This document shows positions 44,725 to 54,497 of a stretch of DNA of 64,000 nt, piece by piece (position 1 is the stretch's first letter; every line of letters starts with the position of its first letter). The notes under the pieces were generated by a model. It made no database searches. It was not told the origin of the DNA and saw only the letters and a program-made list of their open reading frames with translations. The DNA lies in NCBI RefSeq assembly GCF_000153485.2, contig NC_018721.1, positions 2,604,001 to 2,668,000 of the forward strand, written 5' to 3'. Made by a program: the position numbers and the translations under genes. The stretch comes from Psychroflexus torquis ATCC 700755. Lineage in GTDB: Bacteria; Bacteroidota; Bacteroidia; Flavobacteriales; Flavobacteriaceae.

Positions 44725-45287
44725 CCTTGTGAGAACGTATAAACAGTTTTTGGAGTAATGCAATAATCTAAAGCAATGTCAAAATCTTCGACCCCTAAAA
44801 CACCTTCTTCCGGAGGAAAAGAGGAGAGACCTACTTTGATGACGTCTTTTTTACATCTCGATAAAAACCTGTCATAGAATCCTTTTCCATAACCAACTCT
44901 GTTCCCTAAAGTATCATATCCAAGTAAAGGAACAAAGACAAGATCCAGTTGTTCAGGATCTATTTTAATTCCGTTCACAGGTTCTGGAATCTTCCATTGG
45001 TTAAGTTTTAGTTTAGTGGTATCTGTCAATAAATAATGTTGAAGATCTTTACCTTTCATTTTTGGGATGACCACATTGGCGTCTTTTCCAAAGATGATTT
45101 GAAGTATATATTCTGTATTGATTTCCCTTTGGTTTTCAATAGCTAGAAAAATATGGTAAAATTCAAAATTCCAAATGTCGAGTTTTAAACTTTGGTTGGC
45201 AATTTGAAGGCTTAGCTCATCAATTTGGTCTAAGGACATATCTCGTCTTAGTGCTTTATACTTTTGTCTTAGACTGCTCTTATCCAT
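44721..45287 (-). CDS. 5-formyltetrahydrofolate cyclo-ligase
   Basis: 188 aa from ATG 45287 (MDKSSLRQKYKALRRDMS), overlapping the upstream gene by 8 bases. ATP-dependent conversion of 5-formyl-THF to methenyl-THF (EC 6.3.3.2). Signature near the C-terminus: VPLLGYDTLGNRVGYGKGFYDRFL. A longer frame to 45380 exists but lies entirely inside the neighbour. Confidence 0.9.
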   Translation of the reverse strand: MDKSSLRQKYKALRRDMSLDQIDELSLQIANQSLKLDIWNFEFYHIFLAIENQREINTEYILQIIFGKDANVVIPKMKGKDLQHYLLTDTTKLKLNQWKIPEPVNGIKIDPEQLDLVFVPLLGYDTLGNRVGYGKGFYDRFLSRCKKDVIKVGLSSFPPEEGVLGVEDFDIALDYCITPKTVYTFSQG

Positions 45288-46260
45288 CTGTGTCCTCTTT
45301 GGAAATATGAAAAATCGCATCACCTTGATAAACGATCGGGGATTGGTTAGCATTAATAATATAACCTGTGTTGCTGGCATTTACCTTATGCCTAAAACTT
45401 CCATAGGGATCTGTAATAGTGGCTACAAATTCTCCTCGTTGTACGTATTTTCCAATAGGAACTTTGATGTGAAGAAGTCCGCTATATTTAGCTCTCATCC
45501 AATAGGTGCTGGAAATAAATTTTGTTGACTCTAGAGGATCTTCAGCATTAAAATCAGATTTTAGCATGTCAAAATGTTTCATGATTCGCTTTAAACCATC
45601 TACACCGTATTTTGAAATGTGTTTGCTGCTATCTTGAGATTTACCCCCCTCGAAGAGAAGAATGGTCTTGCCCTGTTTGAGACAAGTACTCCTGTAAGAA
45701 TTCTTGATAGTTGAAGAGTAAACCGTAAACGGAGCGTTGAAAACTTTGGCTAGATCCTCAGAGTCTTTGTCGGTTTTGTCTACGCGAATTTGCGCAGCAT
45801 TAAAACGACTAGCACCACCCGTGTGAAAATCGAAGCAGTGATCTGCAATAGGTAGAATTTCAGTCGCAAATTGATAAGCAAATCTACTTGCTAGAGCTCC
45901 TCTTTTGGATCCAGGGAACATCCTATTAAGGTCTCTTCCATCTGGAAACTCACGTTTCATATTTAAAAATCCGAAGACATTGAGAACGGGTACACAAATA
46001 ACCGTTCCACGGGTAGGCTTGTGAATGCCTTTGGCTATAAATTGCCTTACTGTTTCTACCCCGTTAATTTCATCGCCATGAATTCCAGCGGTTACCAAAA
46101 GGATAGGGCCTGGTTTTTTTGCCCGTTCTATAATTACAGGAACCTCTACTGAAGTTGTAGTGTATAGTTTTGCAGTATTAAAATTGATACGCGCTTTTTC
46201 TCCAGGAAATACTTTTCTCTCTAGGATGTGAAGAACATTTTTAGAATCGATGTGTGGCAT
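45280..46260 (-). CDS. AstE/aspartoacylase-family deacylase
   Basis: 326 aa zinc carboxypeptidase-fold hydrolase. Zn ligands H61 and E64 (GIHGDEINGVET) and a later His in HCFDFHTGGAS are visible. A C-terminal beta domain (GLLHIKVPIGKYVQRGEFVA) is typical of the succinylglutamate desuccinylase/aspartoacylase group. Its start abuts the stop of rimK, placing it in a RimK cluster; it may remove groups added or exposed by that ligase. Substrate is unknown. Confidence 0.87.
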   Translation of the reverse strand: MPHIDSKNVLHILERKVFPGEKARINFNTAKLYTTTSVEVPVIIERAKKPGPILLVTAGIHGDEINGVETVRQFIAKGIHKPTRGTVICVPVLNVFGFLNMKREFPDGRDLNRMFPGSKRGALASRFAYQFATEILPIADHCFDFHTGGASRFNAAQIRVDKTDKDSEDLAKVFNAPFTVYSSTIKNSYRSTCLKQGKTILLFEGGKSQDSSKHISKYGVDGLKRIMKHFDMLKSDFNAEDPLESTKFISSTYWMRAKYSGLLHIKVPIGKYVQRGEFVATITDPYGSFRHKVNASNTGYIINANQSPIVYQGDAIFHISKEDTDG

Positions 46261-47132
46261 TACACATTTTTTTCAATAAACTGTATGATAGTCCTAGCGA
46301 TGTCTTTCCCCGTTGCTTTTTCAATACCTTCAAGACCAGGCGAAGAATTCACTTCCAAAATTAATGGACCTCTAGAACTCTGTAATAAATCAACTCCAGC
46401 CACTCCTAGACGCATAGCTTTAGCTGCTTTTATTGCTGCAATTTCTTCTTCGTCTGTAAGTTCAATGACTTCAGCAGAACCACCTTGGTGAAGGTTTGAA
46501 CGGAATTCTCCTTCTTTCCCCTGTCTTTTCATAGCACCAACAACATGGCCGTCCACCACAAATACTCGTATATCTGCCCCTTTAGCTTCTTTGATGAATT
46601 CTTGAACAATCACTCTAGCCTGAAGACCATTAAATGCTTCAATAACAGATTTGGCTGCGTTTTTAGTTTCGGCCAAGACCACCCCTAATCCTTGTGTGCC
46701 TTCTAGAAGCTTAATAACCAAGGGAGTGCCGCCAACTTGTTGAATCACCCCATTCACATCTCTAGAATAGTTGGTGAAGACCGTTTTTGGAAGGCCTATT
46801 TTTGCTCTCGATAAAACTTGTAAGCTTCTTAATTTGTCTCTACTTCTTACCAAGGCTTCAGAATCTATAGTGCTAAAAGCTCCCATCATTTCAAACTGTC
46901 TCACAACTGCAGTTCCATAAAAGGTAACCGAAGCTCCAATTCTTGGGATAATAGCATCGGTGTCCAGAATATATTCTCCCTTATAGTATATGTTTGGATT
47001 GCGCTTTTCAATGACCAAATCACATTTTAAAGGATCTATAACCTGAACGTTATGTTTTCTTTTTTCGGCAGCTTCTACAAGTCTTTTTGTAGAATATAAA
47101 TTTGGATTTCTCGATAAAATTTTAATGTTCAT
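46260..47132 (-). CDS. rimK: RimK-family ATP-grasp ligase
   Basis: 290 aa. ATP-grasp enzyme of the RimK type, which adds glutamates to a protein (S6 in E. coli) or makes poly-glutamate. Visible: P-loop-like [32 protein letters not shown] and the Mg site [19 protein letters not shown]. Length matches RimK. It overlaps the protease-like gene upstream by 11 bp and abuts the deacylase gene downstream. The acceptor protein in this organism is not known. Confidence 0.9.
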   Translation of the reverse strand: MNIKILSRNPNLYSTKRLVEAAEKRKHNVQVIDPLKCDLVIEKRNPNIYYKGEYILDTDAIIPRIGASVTFYGTAVVRQFEMMGAFSTIDSEALVRSRDKLRSLQVLSRAKIGLPKTVFTNYSRDVNGVIQQVGGTPLVIKLLEGTQGLGVVLAETKNAAKSVIEAFNGLQARVIVQEFIKEAKGADIRVFVVDGHVVGAMKRQGKEGEFRSNLHQGGSAEVIELTDEEEIAAIKAAKAMRLGVAGVDLLQSSRGPLILEVNSSPGLEGIEKATGKDIARTIIQFIEKNV

Positions 47133-47553
47133 GCTGAAAATTATTATAGGATATATTCTTTAATTCTGGGTCGACTATAAATTTTTTATTCAAGAATTTA
47201 CGCCCCAAAAGTACGGGATGTTTCATCTCTTTTCTATTGCTCAAAGAAAGTGAAATTTTATAAACTTTTCCGAAAATTTCGATGTTAGACTTTATTTCAT
47301 ATCTTTTTTGAGCAATTCCATTGCTGCTTTTCACTCTTATTTTATTGTAATTACTGAAAATGAAAGGCTTATGGTTGTATTTTGAATGCTCTTTATCTAA
47401 AAAGAGACAGTGCAGACCATCTTCTTTTTCCTCCATATCTTCGCAATGAATTGACGACGTATAGGCACCAGTATCCACTTTTATAGAGATATCCTTTAAG
47501 TTTAAGTCAGGAAAATTAGCTTTGTCTAATCTTCCAATAATTTTTTTCTTCAT
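47122..47553 (-). CDS. RimK-associated retropepsin-like (ATP-dependent Zn protease) family protein
   Basis: 143 aa from ATG 47553 ([17 protein letters not shown]). The family (PF05618 type) has a pepsin-like lobe with [17 protein letters not shown] at about residue 27, and a closing segment [18 protein letters not shown]. It regularly neighbours RimK genes, sometimes as RimB. First gene of the cluster with rimK, the deacylase and the cyclo-ligase. Confidence 0.85.
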   Translation of the reverse strand: MKKKIIGRLDKANFPDLNLKDISIKVDTGAYTSSIHCEDMEEKEDGLHCLFLDKEHSKYNHKPFIFSNYNKIRVKSSNGIAQKRYEIKSNIEIFGKVYKISLSLSNRKEMKHPVLLGRKFLNKKFIVDPELKNISYNNFQHEH

Positions 47554-47631
47554 GGTATTGCAAACTACAAAAATGAAATTCAATATAATTTTAAGACTTA
47601 AATATTATTATATTTATCAAAAATTTAATCC

Positions 47632-48060
47632 ATGTCTACCGAAGATTTTTACGAAAATATAAAAAAATCAACAAAACTTAATCACTTCGCCAACTTAGTT
47701 ACCCTTGCTGCGATAGATGGAGAAATAAAGCCAATTGAGGAAAAGTTATTAAAGCGTTTTTCAAAGAAATTTGATGTTTCTGAAGAGAACTATGAAAAAA
47801 TCCTCGATAATTCAGCCTCATTTCCAGTGTTTGCAATCAATTCTAAAACCCAAAGGCTAGAATATTTATTTGATCTGATAAGGATCATTTATGTGGATAG
47901 TAAAATGGACGAAGCTGAGGAATTTTTAATCATTAAATATGCTGTAGGTCTTGGTTATTCTGAAGATTTGGCACGAAGCATTGTGAACAAGTCCAAAAAA
48001 CTTTTTGAAGGAAACTTTTCATTCGATTTTTATAAGCATTTTATAGAATCTGAAGATTAA
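47632..48060 (+). CDS. TerB-like protein
   Basis: 142 aa, all-helical. [20 protein letters not shown] and [20 protein letters not shown] are the two repeated helical hairpins with D-G-E / D-x-K-M-D turns seen in the TerB/DUF533 fold. The acidic turns may bind metal. No other ter genes are near, so a tellurite role is not implied. Its stop overlaps the convergent fbp gene by 4 bp. Confidence 0.72.
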   Translation: MSTEDFYENIKKSTKLNHFANLVTLAAIDGEIKPIEEKLLKRFSKKFDVSEENYEKILDNSASFPVFAINSKTQRLEYLFDLIRIIYVDSKMDEAEEFLIIKYAVGLGYSEDLARSIVNKSKKLFEGNFSFDFYKHFIESED

Positions 48061-49091
48061 GCCCCAGTAGTTTTTGCCTCTTTAGGATGAGCTGCTTTCA
48101 TAAAGTCTTCCGCTTTCTCTACCATTTTATTACTTCCGCAGAAAAAAGGAACACGTTCGTGTAACTCTGTGGGTTGGATATCCAGGATTCTTTGGAAACC
48201 ATCGGAGGCCTTTCCATTCGCTTGTTCAGCAATAAAAGCCATGGGATTGCATTCGTAAAGTAATCTTAGTTTTCCTTTTTCTGCACTCGAGCTTTTAGGA
48301 TACATGTAAATGCCTCCTTTTATCATATTTCTGTGGAAGTCAGACACTAGGGACCCTATATATCTAGAGGTATAAGGATCATTATCGCGTTGTTCCTGGC
48401 AGTATTTTATGTAGTCTTTAACCCCTTGTGGAAAATGGATATAATTCCCTTCATTAATGGAATAAATATTTCCATCGTCTGGAAACTTCATGTCAGGATG
48501 AGAAAGATAATAAGTTCCAATAGCGGGGTTAAGCGTAAATCCATTTACGCCGTGACCTGTGGTGTAAACCAGCATTGTAGAGGTGCCGTAAATGATGTAC
48601 CCCGCGGCAACTTGTTGATTACCTGGCTGGAGGAAATCCTCCATTTCTACAGGCTGTCCAGTAGGTGTAATCCGTCTATAAATTGAAAATATAGTCCCTA
48701 CCGAGACATTCACATCTATATTGGAACTACCATCAAGTGGATCCATCAAGACCACATATTTGTTCTTATGATCTTTATTGTTGCCATGTACGGTTATAAA
48801 ACTATCATTTTCTTCTGAAGCAATTCCACAAACAATCTCTCTATTAATGAGGGTTTGAATAAAGGTCTCGTTAGCATAAACATCCAACTTTTTCTGATCT
48901 TCACCTTGAATGTTCTGGCTGCCATAATCACCGACGATATCTACTAAACCGGCTTTATTCACCTCATGGTTAACCACTTTGGCAGCTAATCTGATAGAAT
49001 TAATGAGCCTAGAGAGCTCCCCAGAGGTATATTTAAAAGATTCTTGATTTTCAATAATAAACTCACCGAGAGTTTGATTGGTTTTTTTCAT
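48057..49091 (-). CDS. fbp: class I fructose-1,6-bisphosphatase
   Basis: 344 aa from ATG 49091 ([16 protein letters not shown]); the upstream extension to 49145 is hydrophobic and not conserved. Gluconeogenic hydrolysis of FBP (EC 3.1.3.11). Metal-binding motif [20 protein letters not shown], plus ASEENDSF and [20 protein letters not shown], are diagnostic of class I. Confidence 0.95.
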   Translation of the reverse strand: MKKTNQTLGEFIIENQESFKYTSGELSRLINSIRLAAKVVNHEVNKAGLVDIVGDYGSQNIQGEDQKKLDVYANETFIQTLINREIVCGIASEENDSFITVHGNNKDHKNKYVVLMDPLDGSSNIDVNVSVGTIFSIYRRITPTGQPVEMEDFLQPGNQQVAAGYIIYGTSTMLVYTTGHGVNGFTLNPAIGTYYLSHPDMKFPDDGNIYSINEGNYIHFPQGVKDYIKYCQEQRDNDPYTSRYIGSLVSDFHRNMIKGGIYMYPKSSSAEKGKLRLLYECNPMAFIAEQANGKASDGFQRILDIQPTELHERVPFFCGSNKMVEKAEDFMKAAHPKEAKTTGA

Positions 49092-49201
49092 AGCGAAATC
49101 GTTGTAATTGCCCCAAAAATAGAAAAAAAAACATAATGTAATCATGAAAGTGAATCGTTTTAATTTTTACTTCATTATTTTTACTTCAAAATTATTGAAA
49201 A

Positions 49202-49675
49202 ATGGATTTCAAAGTGCGGTTTGCTACTCAAGAGGATTTACCAGATATGCTAGAGCTTATTCAAGAACTTGCTGTCTATGAAAATGAACCCGATGCTGTT
49301 CAAGTTACCATAGAAGAACTTCGCAGGTTCGGTTTTGGAGGACATCCTCTATACAAATGTTTTGTCGCCGAAGTCAATTCTAAAGTGTTAGGTATGGCCT
49401 TGTTTTATTCAAGATTTTCTACTTGGAAGGGAGAAACGGTACACCTTGAGGATTTAATTGTTACCAAACCTGTGCGAGGAAAATCTATTGGAAAAGCTTT
49501 GTTTGAGTCTGTTATAATGTACGCACAAACTCAAAAAATTAAAAGGGTAGAGTGGGTGGTACTAGACTGGAACACAAATGCTATTGATTTCTATGAAAAA
49601 TATGGAGCAAAAGTTTTTAAAGAATGGCGTACCGTCCAACTTAACGAAGAGCAAATCAACCATTTTAAATCTTAA
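49202..49675 (+). CDS. GNAT-family N-acetyltransferase
   Basis: 157 aa. GNAT fold: N-terminal RFATQEDLPDMLELIQELAV, the acetyl-CoA pyrophosphate loop VRGKSIGKALFESV (R/Q-x-x-G-x-G/A type, here slightly altered) and the last motif WNTNAIDFYEKYGAKVFKEW. Resembles diamine or small-molecule acetyltransferases. Substrate unknown. Starts an operon with aspartate kinase 4 bp downstream. Confidence 0.87.
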   Translation: MDFKVRFATQEDLPDMLELIQELAVYENEPDAVQVTIEELRRFGFGGHPLYKCFVAEVNSKVLGMALFYSRFSTWKGETVHLEDLIVTKPVRGKSIGKALFESVIMYAQTQKIKRVEWVVLDWNTNAIDFYEKYGAKVFKEWRTVQLNEEQINHFKS

Positions 49676-49679
49676 GTAA

Positions 49680-50930
49680 ATGCAAGTATTCAAATTTGGG
49701 GGAGCATCTGTAAAAGATGCCAAAGGGGTAAGAAATGTAGCTACAGTTTTAGAAACGACAGGTCCTAAACAGAAAGTCGTTATCATTTCTGCCATGGGTA
49801 AAACCACCAATAAGCTTGAAACTATTATCTCGCTTTATTTTAGTAAAAGCAAGGATTTTTCAGTAGCGATTTCTGAACTCAAAAACGATCATTATGAAAT
49901 TTTAGATGAATTGTTTGAAGACAGATCTTATCCTGTTTATACCAGAACCAATTATTTCTTTGATGAAATGTCGATTTTCTTCGATAGAAATAAGTCCCCA
50001 AATTACGATTATGTTTACGATCAAGTGGTTGGTTTTGGGGAGCTTATTAGTACGAGTATTGTTAGCTACTACCTCAAGTCTGTTGGTTTAGACAACGTGT
50101 GGCATGATTGTAGGAATTTGATAGACACAGATGACACCTACAGAGATGCTGAGGTAAATTGGGGAAATACTCAGCAAAAAATCCTCAACTATATTAATAA
50201 GGAGGAATTAAGTATCACTCAAGGTTTTATTGGCTCCGATTCTAATAATTTTACAACCACTTTAGGACGAGAAGGGTCCGATTATACAGCGGGTATTTTT
50301 GCTTATTGTCTTAATGCAGAAAATGTCACGATCTGGAAAGACGTCCCTGGCGTGCTTAATGGTGATCCTAATGTCTTTGAAAATACTAAACTCTTGGAGC
50401 AGATTTCTTATGAAGAAGCCATTGAGCTTGCTTTTTTTGGGGCCTCTGTCATTCACCCTAAAACGCTACAACCTTTGCAACAAAAAGAAATCCCGCTTTT
50501 TGTAAAGTCGTTTTATAATCCCAAAAATACAGGTACAAAAGTTGGGAAAGGTAAATTGATCAACCCTTTGTTACCCTGCTTTATTGTTAAAAAAGATTTG
50601 GTTTTTCTTTCACTTTCCACCTTAGATTTTTCATTCTTTGTAGAAGAAAATATCAGTGAGGTTTTTGCTCTTTTTCACAAACATCAAGTCAAGGTAGATC
50701 TTATTCAGAATTCAGCGATTAGTTTTTCAGTTTGTGTAGATAATAAATTTAAAAACGTAGATAAATTGATTGATATATTTAGGGCGAAATTCAAAGTTGA
50801 CCATCAGAAAGGCGTCTCTCTGTTTACCATACGTCATTATGACGATGCAGCAATAAAGCATATAGTAAAAGATAAAACTGTGCTTTTAAAGCAATCGTAT
50901 AAAGAAACGATTCAATTTGTAACCGTTTAA
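49680..50930 (+). CDS. aspartate kinase
   Basis: 416 aa. First step from aspartate to Lys/Thr/Met (EC 2.7.2.4). N-terminal KFGGASVKDAKGVRNVA, TTLGREGSDYTAG and IWKDVPGVLNGDP form the kinase site; ACT-like regulatory segments occupy the C-terminal ~130 residues (LVFLSLSTLDFSFFVEENIS). Monofunctional form. Last base overlaps the start of the next gene. Confidence 0.93.
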   Translation: MQVFKFGGASVKDAKGVRNVATVLETTGPKQKVVIISAMGKTTNKLETIISLYFSKSKDFSVAISELKNDHYEILDELFEDRSYPVYTRTNYFFDEMSIFFDRNKSPNYDYVYDQVVGFGELISTSIVSYYLKSVGLDNVWHDCRNLIDTDDTYRDAEVNWGNTQQKILNYINKEELSITQGFIGSDSNNFTTTLGREGSDYTAGIFAYCLNAENVTIWKDVPGVLNGDPNVFENTKLLEQISYEEAIELAFFGASVIHPKTLQPLQQKEIPLFVKSFYNPKNTGTKVGKGKLINPLLPCFIVKKDLVFLSLSTLDFSFFVEENISEVFALFHKHQVKVDLIQNSAISFSVCVDNKFKNVDKLIDIFRAKFKVDHQKGVSLFTIRHYDDAAIKHIVKDKTVLLKQSYKETIQFVTV

Positions 50931-51925
50931 TGGATTCGCTAACACAAATTGTTTTAGGTGCCGCCGTAGGAGAACTGGTTCTAGGACGTAAAGTGGGCAA
51001 CAAGGCAATGATATACGGAGCCGTCGCTGGTACTATTCCAGATTTGGACGTCTTTATAGGTAATTTCTACGATACCGTTACTGCTTTAGAGATTCACAGA
51101 GGGTTTTCACATTCTATCGTATTCTCAGTTCTTATGGCTCCTGTTTTGGGTTATTTGCTGTCCAGAATTCATAAACAGGCGAGCTGGAAAAACTGGTCTT
51201 CACTTGTATTTTTGGGTCTCTTTACCCACCCGTTACTAGATTGTTTTACAACCTGGGGAACTCAACTATTCTGGCCTTTAGACCTAAGAATAGCCTTCAA
51301 ATCAATTTTTGTAATAGATCCTTTATATACCTTACCATTCTTAATTTGTTTAATTGCGGCTTCAAGGTGCCAAAGAACTTCTGTAAAGCGGCGTCGATTA
51401 AATCGATTGGGATTGATACTTAGTTCTAGCTATCTTATTCTGTCTCTTGTGTCGAAAGGATTTGCCTTCGATAAATTTGAAAATGCTTTAGCCGCTCAAA
51501 ACATCACCTATTCTGAACTAGAGACCAGGCCATCACCACTTAATATTTTATTATGGTCTGCCAATATAAAAACGTCAACTGCATTTCTTATTGGTGAGTA
51601 TTCTATTTTCGATTCGCAACCTATTCAATTTAGAGTCTACCCTAAACAGCATGAAAAAATAGAAGGCTTATTGAAATACGAAAATTTAGAGCGGTTAACC
51701 AACATAACCAAAGGTTGGTTTATAATTTCTGAACGAGAGAATGAATTGTATTTAAATGATTTGCGTTTTGGTTTGGTAAGTTTAGATCCAGCGTCGGAGA
51801 AATTTGTGTTTTCTTATAATTTATCTGAAGTTGATAACGAATTAATAATTACTGAAGAGCCAAAAAACAGAGAGGATGTAAAGGCCCTGTTTTCTGAATT
51901 GTGGACAAGAATTAAAGGCAACTAG
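50930..51925 (+). CDS. YdjM/DUF457-family membrane metal-dependent hydrolase
   Basis: 331 aa. MDSLTQIVLGAAVGELVLGR, the IPDLDVF motif and HRGFSHSIVF are the signature of the LexA-regulated YdjM (PF04307) group: several membrane helices with metal-binding His/Asp (also GLFTHPLLDCFTTWGT). A soluble C-terminal domain follows from about 190. Exact reaction unknown. Overlaps aspartate kinase by one base and the convergent next gene by 4 bp. Confidence 0.85.
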   Translation: MDSLTQIVLGAAVGELVLGRKVGNKAMIYGAVAGTIPDLDVFIGNFYDTVTALEIHRGFSHSIVFSVLMAPVLGYLLSRIHKQASWKNWSSLVFLGLFTHPLLDCFTTWGTQLFWPLDLRIAFKSIFVIDPLYTLPFLICLIAASRCQRTSVKRRRLNRLGLILSSSYLILSLVSKGFAFDKFENALAAQNITYSELETRPSPLNILLWSANIKTSTAFLIGEYSIFDSQPIQFRVYPKQHEKIEGLLKYENLERLTNITKGWFIISERENELYLNDLRFGLVSLDPASEKFVFSYNLSEVDNELIITEEPKNREDVKALFSELWTRIKGN

Positions 51926-52635
51926 TCTTTTAAAATATCTATAATAACCATGTCTTCCTCATCTATAATTCTGCGTTTTAAGCGATAAGAATTATTTTTA
52001 AATTCCTTAAAAGCAGTATCCTTATCCAAAGTATCCTTTTCTCGAACAAATATATAGGTTTTATTGGGAAGAGTCTCCAGCATAAATAGATCTGGAAATT
52101 TAGGTTCTGCTTTTACAAAAGGTAAATAACCGAGAAGTTTTTCATTTCTAATTCTTTGATCCATCGTCATATTAAGTGCTACCGATTCTACAAATTCTAG
52201 GTCTGATGCTCTGTAATATCTAGACTCTGCATCAAGACTACTCCAGTAGGAGATAAGCGCATTGTATTGATCTAATACATTCTGGGTCACTTCAATCCAA
52301 TCATAAGTATTTATAGTAGTGCGTTGTAAATTGATAAATTGAACAGGAGTAGATCTAATCTGATATTTAATGTTTTCAATAGTATTTTCAGAAACGGTTT
52401 GATTCACGATAAGTGTTAAACTAGAAAAAGATTCAGCTTGCCTGGTCACCGAGCTAAATATTTCTATTACCTTTTTATGGATGTTATTTAAAGAAATAGT
52501 ATCTCCTTCGATACTTACATTTTCATCATTGATAATTTCAATGGTAGCGATGTTTTCAATTTTATTACTACTTTGTGCCTTTGTGTTAAAATGCAATAGG
52601 AGTATTAGAATAAACGACAATAAGTGAACTTTCAT
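51922..52635 (-). CDS. secreted protein of unknown function
   Basis: 237 aa with signal peptide MKVHLLSFILILLLHFNTKAQ. The mature part alternates helices and strands; NIEIINDENVSIEGDTISL-like N-terminal strands resemble an ExbD/TonB-dependent periplasmic domain but no family can be named. A C-terminal segment AEPKFPDLFMLETLPNKTYI is Pro-rich. Convergent with the membrane hydrolase. Confidence 0.65.
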   Translation of the reverse strand: MKVHLLSFILILLLHFNTKAQSSNKIENIATIEIINDENVSIEGDTISLNNIHKKVIEIFSSVTRQAESFSSLTLIVNQTVSENTIENIKYQIRSTPVQFINLQRTTINTYDWIEVTQNVLDQYNALISYWSSLDAESRYYRASDLEFVESVALNMTMDQRIRNEKLLGYLPFVKAEPKFPDLFMLETLPNKTYIFVREKDTLDKDTAFKEFKNNSYRLKRRIIDEEDMVIIDILKD

Positions 52636-52697
52636 AACGTATATTTAATTCAAAAATACTTAAATATACCTATACCTAGTTTTGTTTTATGTCGTTT

Positions 52698-52781
52698 ATA
52701 CCAAATTAAACCTATAATGTCACAATAAATCATTTTACCGAAATGAATTCGGCACAGGCTTTTTTCGCTTGTAAGGTTCTA
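52698..52781. repeat. MITE-related fragment
   Basis: ataccaaattaaacctataatg then cacaataaatcattttaccg and aattcggcacaggctttttt equal one end of the larger variant at 62273-62479, read in the opposite direction. Only this end is present. Confidence 0.65.
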
Positions 52782-52834
52782 GTATTTCTGTTGAGTTTTT
52801 AGTAATTTGAAAAAGTTTTTAAAATATTTAAATA

Positions 52835-52863
52835 TTGAATTAAAATATTTTTTTCTATTTTTG
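52835..52863 (+). promoter_or_regulatory. promoter of the Gly/Pro-rich small protein gene
   Basis: TTG (52835-52837), 18-bp spacer, TATTTTTG (52856-52863); ATG 26 bp later. Full match to the Bacteroidota consensus in a very AT-rich context. Confidence 0.6.
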
Positions 52864-52888
52864 TTCTATTAACAATTAATTAATAGTC

Positions 52889-53152
52889 ATGAAAATTAAA
52901 AAAACACTTTTTATTCTCATCGTTTCATTTTTTTCAATAGGATCTCTTATAGCTCAAGGTGGTCCTCCTGGTGGTCCTGGTGGTCCTCCGGGTTTGCCTG
53001 GATCAGGGGGAGAAACAGAAGGAACCACTTTTAATGTAAGTGACAATGACAATGCAGCTCCAATTGATGGACAAATATGGGTAGGTCTTATTGGTGGTCT
53101 GGCAATTGGTGGTTATTTCTTCATGAAAAAACGCGCGATTAAGATCGATTAA
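52889..53152 (+). CDS. small secreted Gly/Pro-rich protein with C-terminal helix
   Basis: 87 aa. Signal peptide MKIKKTLFILIVSFFSIGSL...IAQ, a low-complexity GGPPGGPGGPPGLPGSGG stretch, then APIDGQIWVGLIGGLAIGGY, FFMKKR. The C-terminal pattern PID-G-x(n)-small-residue helix-KKR occurs in many short Bacteroidota surface proteins and looks like a sorting or anchoring signal. No enzymatic domain. Role unknown. Confidence 0.75.
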   Translation: MKIKKTLFILIVSFFSIGSLIAQGGPPGGPGGPPGLPGSGGETEGTTFNVSDNDNAAPIDGQIWVGLIGGLAIGGYFFMKKRAIKID

Positions 53153-54497
53153 AAGATTTTGGATAAAAAATTTCTAAACTTAAGCTTACAATCACTATTG
53201 CATATTGCAAAGTGATGAGTAAGCTTTTTTCGTTTACGACATCGGTTTGGTAAGCTGCGTAACTCAAAATCACTAAATAAGACCAAATCAGCATATATTT
53301 GTAAGTGGTGAAAACACTTAAAACCAATGGTAATAACAAATACCAAGGATGTACTGTTGTAGACAGTAAATAATAGCCTGTAATGGCCCAAAGCATATGT
53401 ATAAAAAGTTTTTTTAAGTCAATTTTCTTTTTTCTAAAGCTTAACCACAAAATGATTAAAAAGGCTAAAAAAGCCAGAGTTTTCCCAAAAATAGCGATAA
53501 GATTGTAGCCTGCAAATTGAAAACCAATCCATCGCAATAGATAGTAAATACTTGCATTAAATTCAAAATTATTGAAATACAGCCCCAAACTGCTTTGGTA
53601 ATTACCTATAAAAGCCTCGTCCCAAAATATAAAATAGGCTCCAGCAAAACACAAACCAACAATTATATAAAAGCTTAAAGCAGTTTGTATTGATTTTATA
53701 AAACTCGTTTTCTGTTTCCTAAAAAAGGCCCACAGAAGTGGTAAAAACATGAGCGTCATCAGTTTCGAAAGTGCTGAAAGAGACCAAAATACTGCCGCAG
53801 TTTTAAATTTATTTTGTGAGAGCTGATACAGCACAAGGATAAAAAAAGCAATCATCATAACTTCAAAATGAAGATTTCCAGTAGATTCTATAATGACAAG
53901 CGGATTTAGAATAAAAATTAATATCTGTCTTTTTGGTAAATTTATTTTTTTTAAAACTTTCAAACCATAAATCAATATTCCAAGTTCTGCAATCAGATTG
54001 AAACATCTTAATAAAACAATATTTAGCAGTAGATTCTCACCAGCAATTTGCCAAGAAAACGCATAAACAAATTGCGCTACGGGTGGATAGTTTGAATAAT
54101 TATTGGCACTCAGTTCGCCCATCTTATCATAAAGTAGCACATTGAAACTTTCAGAATTAAATTCTGTAGTAGTCATCAGTTCAACAGGGAGATGTGAATA
54201 AGGGTTATAGCCTTTCACTGTTAGCATGCCGTCCCAAATAAATCTATAAAAATCTTGAGATAATTCAGGAATAGCAAAAAGGAAAATGAACTTTAAACTA
54301 AAGCTTAGACCGATTAAATATTTTAATTTGACACCGCTTTGCATTAAGTAATAGGAGGTCGCAAAAGCTGTTGTGTAAAGAGAAAATAGTAACCAAAAGC
54401 TGCTTTTATCCAATCTATAGCCTATCCAATAGTAGAGAATACAAAGTAATGTCACGCAAATAAACCTCAGGAAAATATGTAAAGCTTTTGAGTTCAT
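53139..54497 (-). CDS. GT-C type membrane glycosyltransferase (mannosyltransferase-like)
   Basis: 452 aa with about ten membrane helices. An early extracytoplasmic loop contains SQDFYRFIWDGMLTVKGYNPYSHLP; the D-x-x-R-x-x-W-D pattern and the LSALSKLMTLMFLPLLWAFF region recall GT87/DUF2029 polyprenyl-phosphomannose-dependent transferases. Its start abuts the next gene of a three-gene glycosyltransferase operon. Confidence 0.78.
   Translation of the reverse strand: MNSKALHIFLRFICVTLLCILYYWIGYRLDKSSFWLLFSLYTTAFATSYYLMQSGVKLKYLIGLSFSLKFIFLFAIPELSQDFYRFIWDGMLTVKGYNPYSHLPVELMTTTEFNSESFNVLLYDKMGELSANNYSNYPPVAQFVYAFSWQIAGENLLLNIVLLRCFNLIAELGILIYGLKVLKKINLPKRQILIFILNPLVIIESTGNLHFEVMMIAFFILVLYQLSQNKFKTAAVFWSLSALSKLMTLMFLPLLWAFFRKQKTSFIKSIQTALSFYIIVGLCFAGAYFIFWDEAFIGNYQSSLGLYFNNFEFNASIYYLLRWIGFQFAGYNLIAIFGKTLAFLAFLIILWLSFRKKKIDLKKLFIHMLWAITGYYLLSTTVHPWYLLLPLVLSVFTTYKYMLIWSYLVILSYAAYQTDVVNEKSLLITLQYAIVIVSLSLEIFYPKSFNRS

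Noticed and set aside
47632..48060. Tellurite resistance operon from the TerB-like gene
   Set aside because: No terC/terD neighbours; the fold alone does not imply the phenotype.
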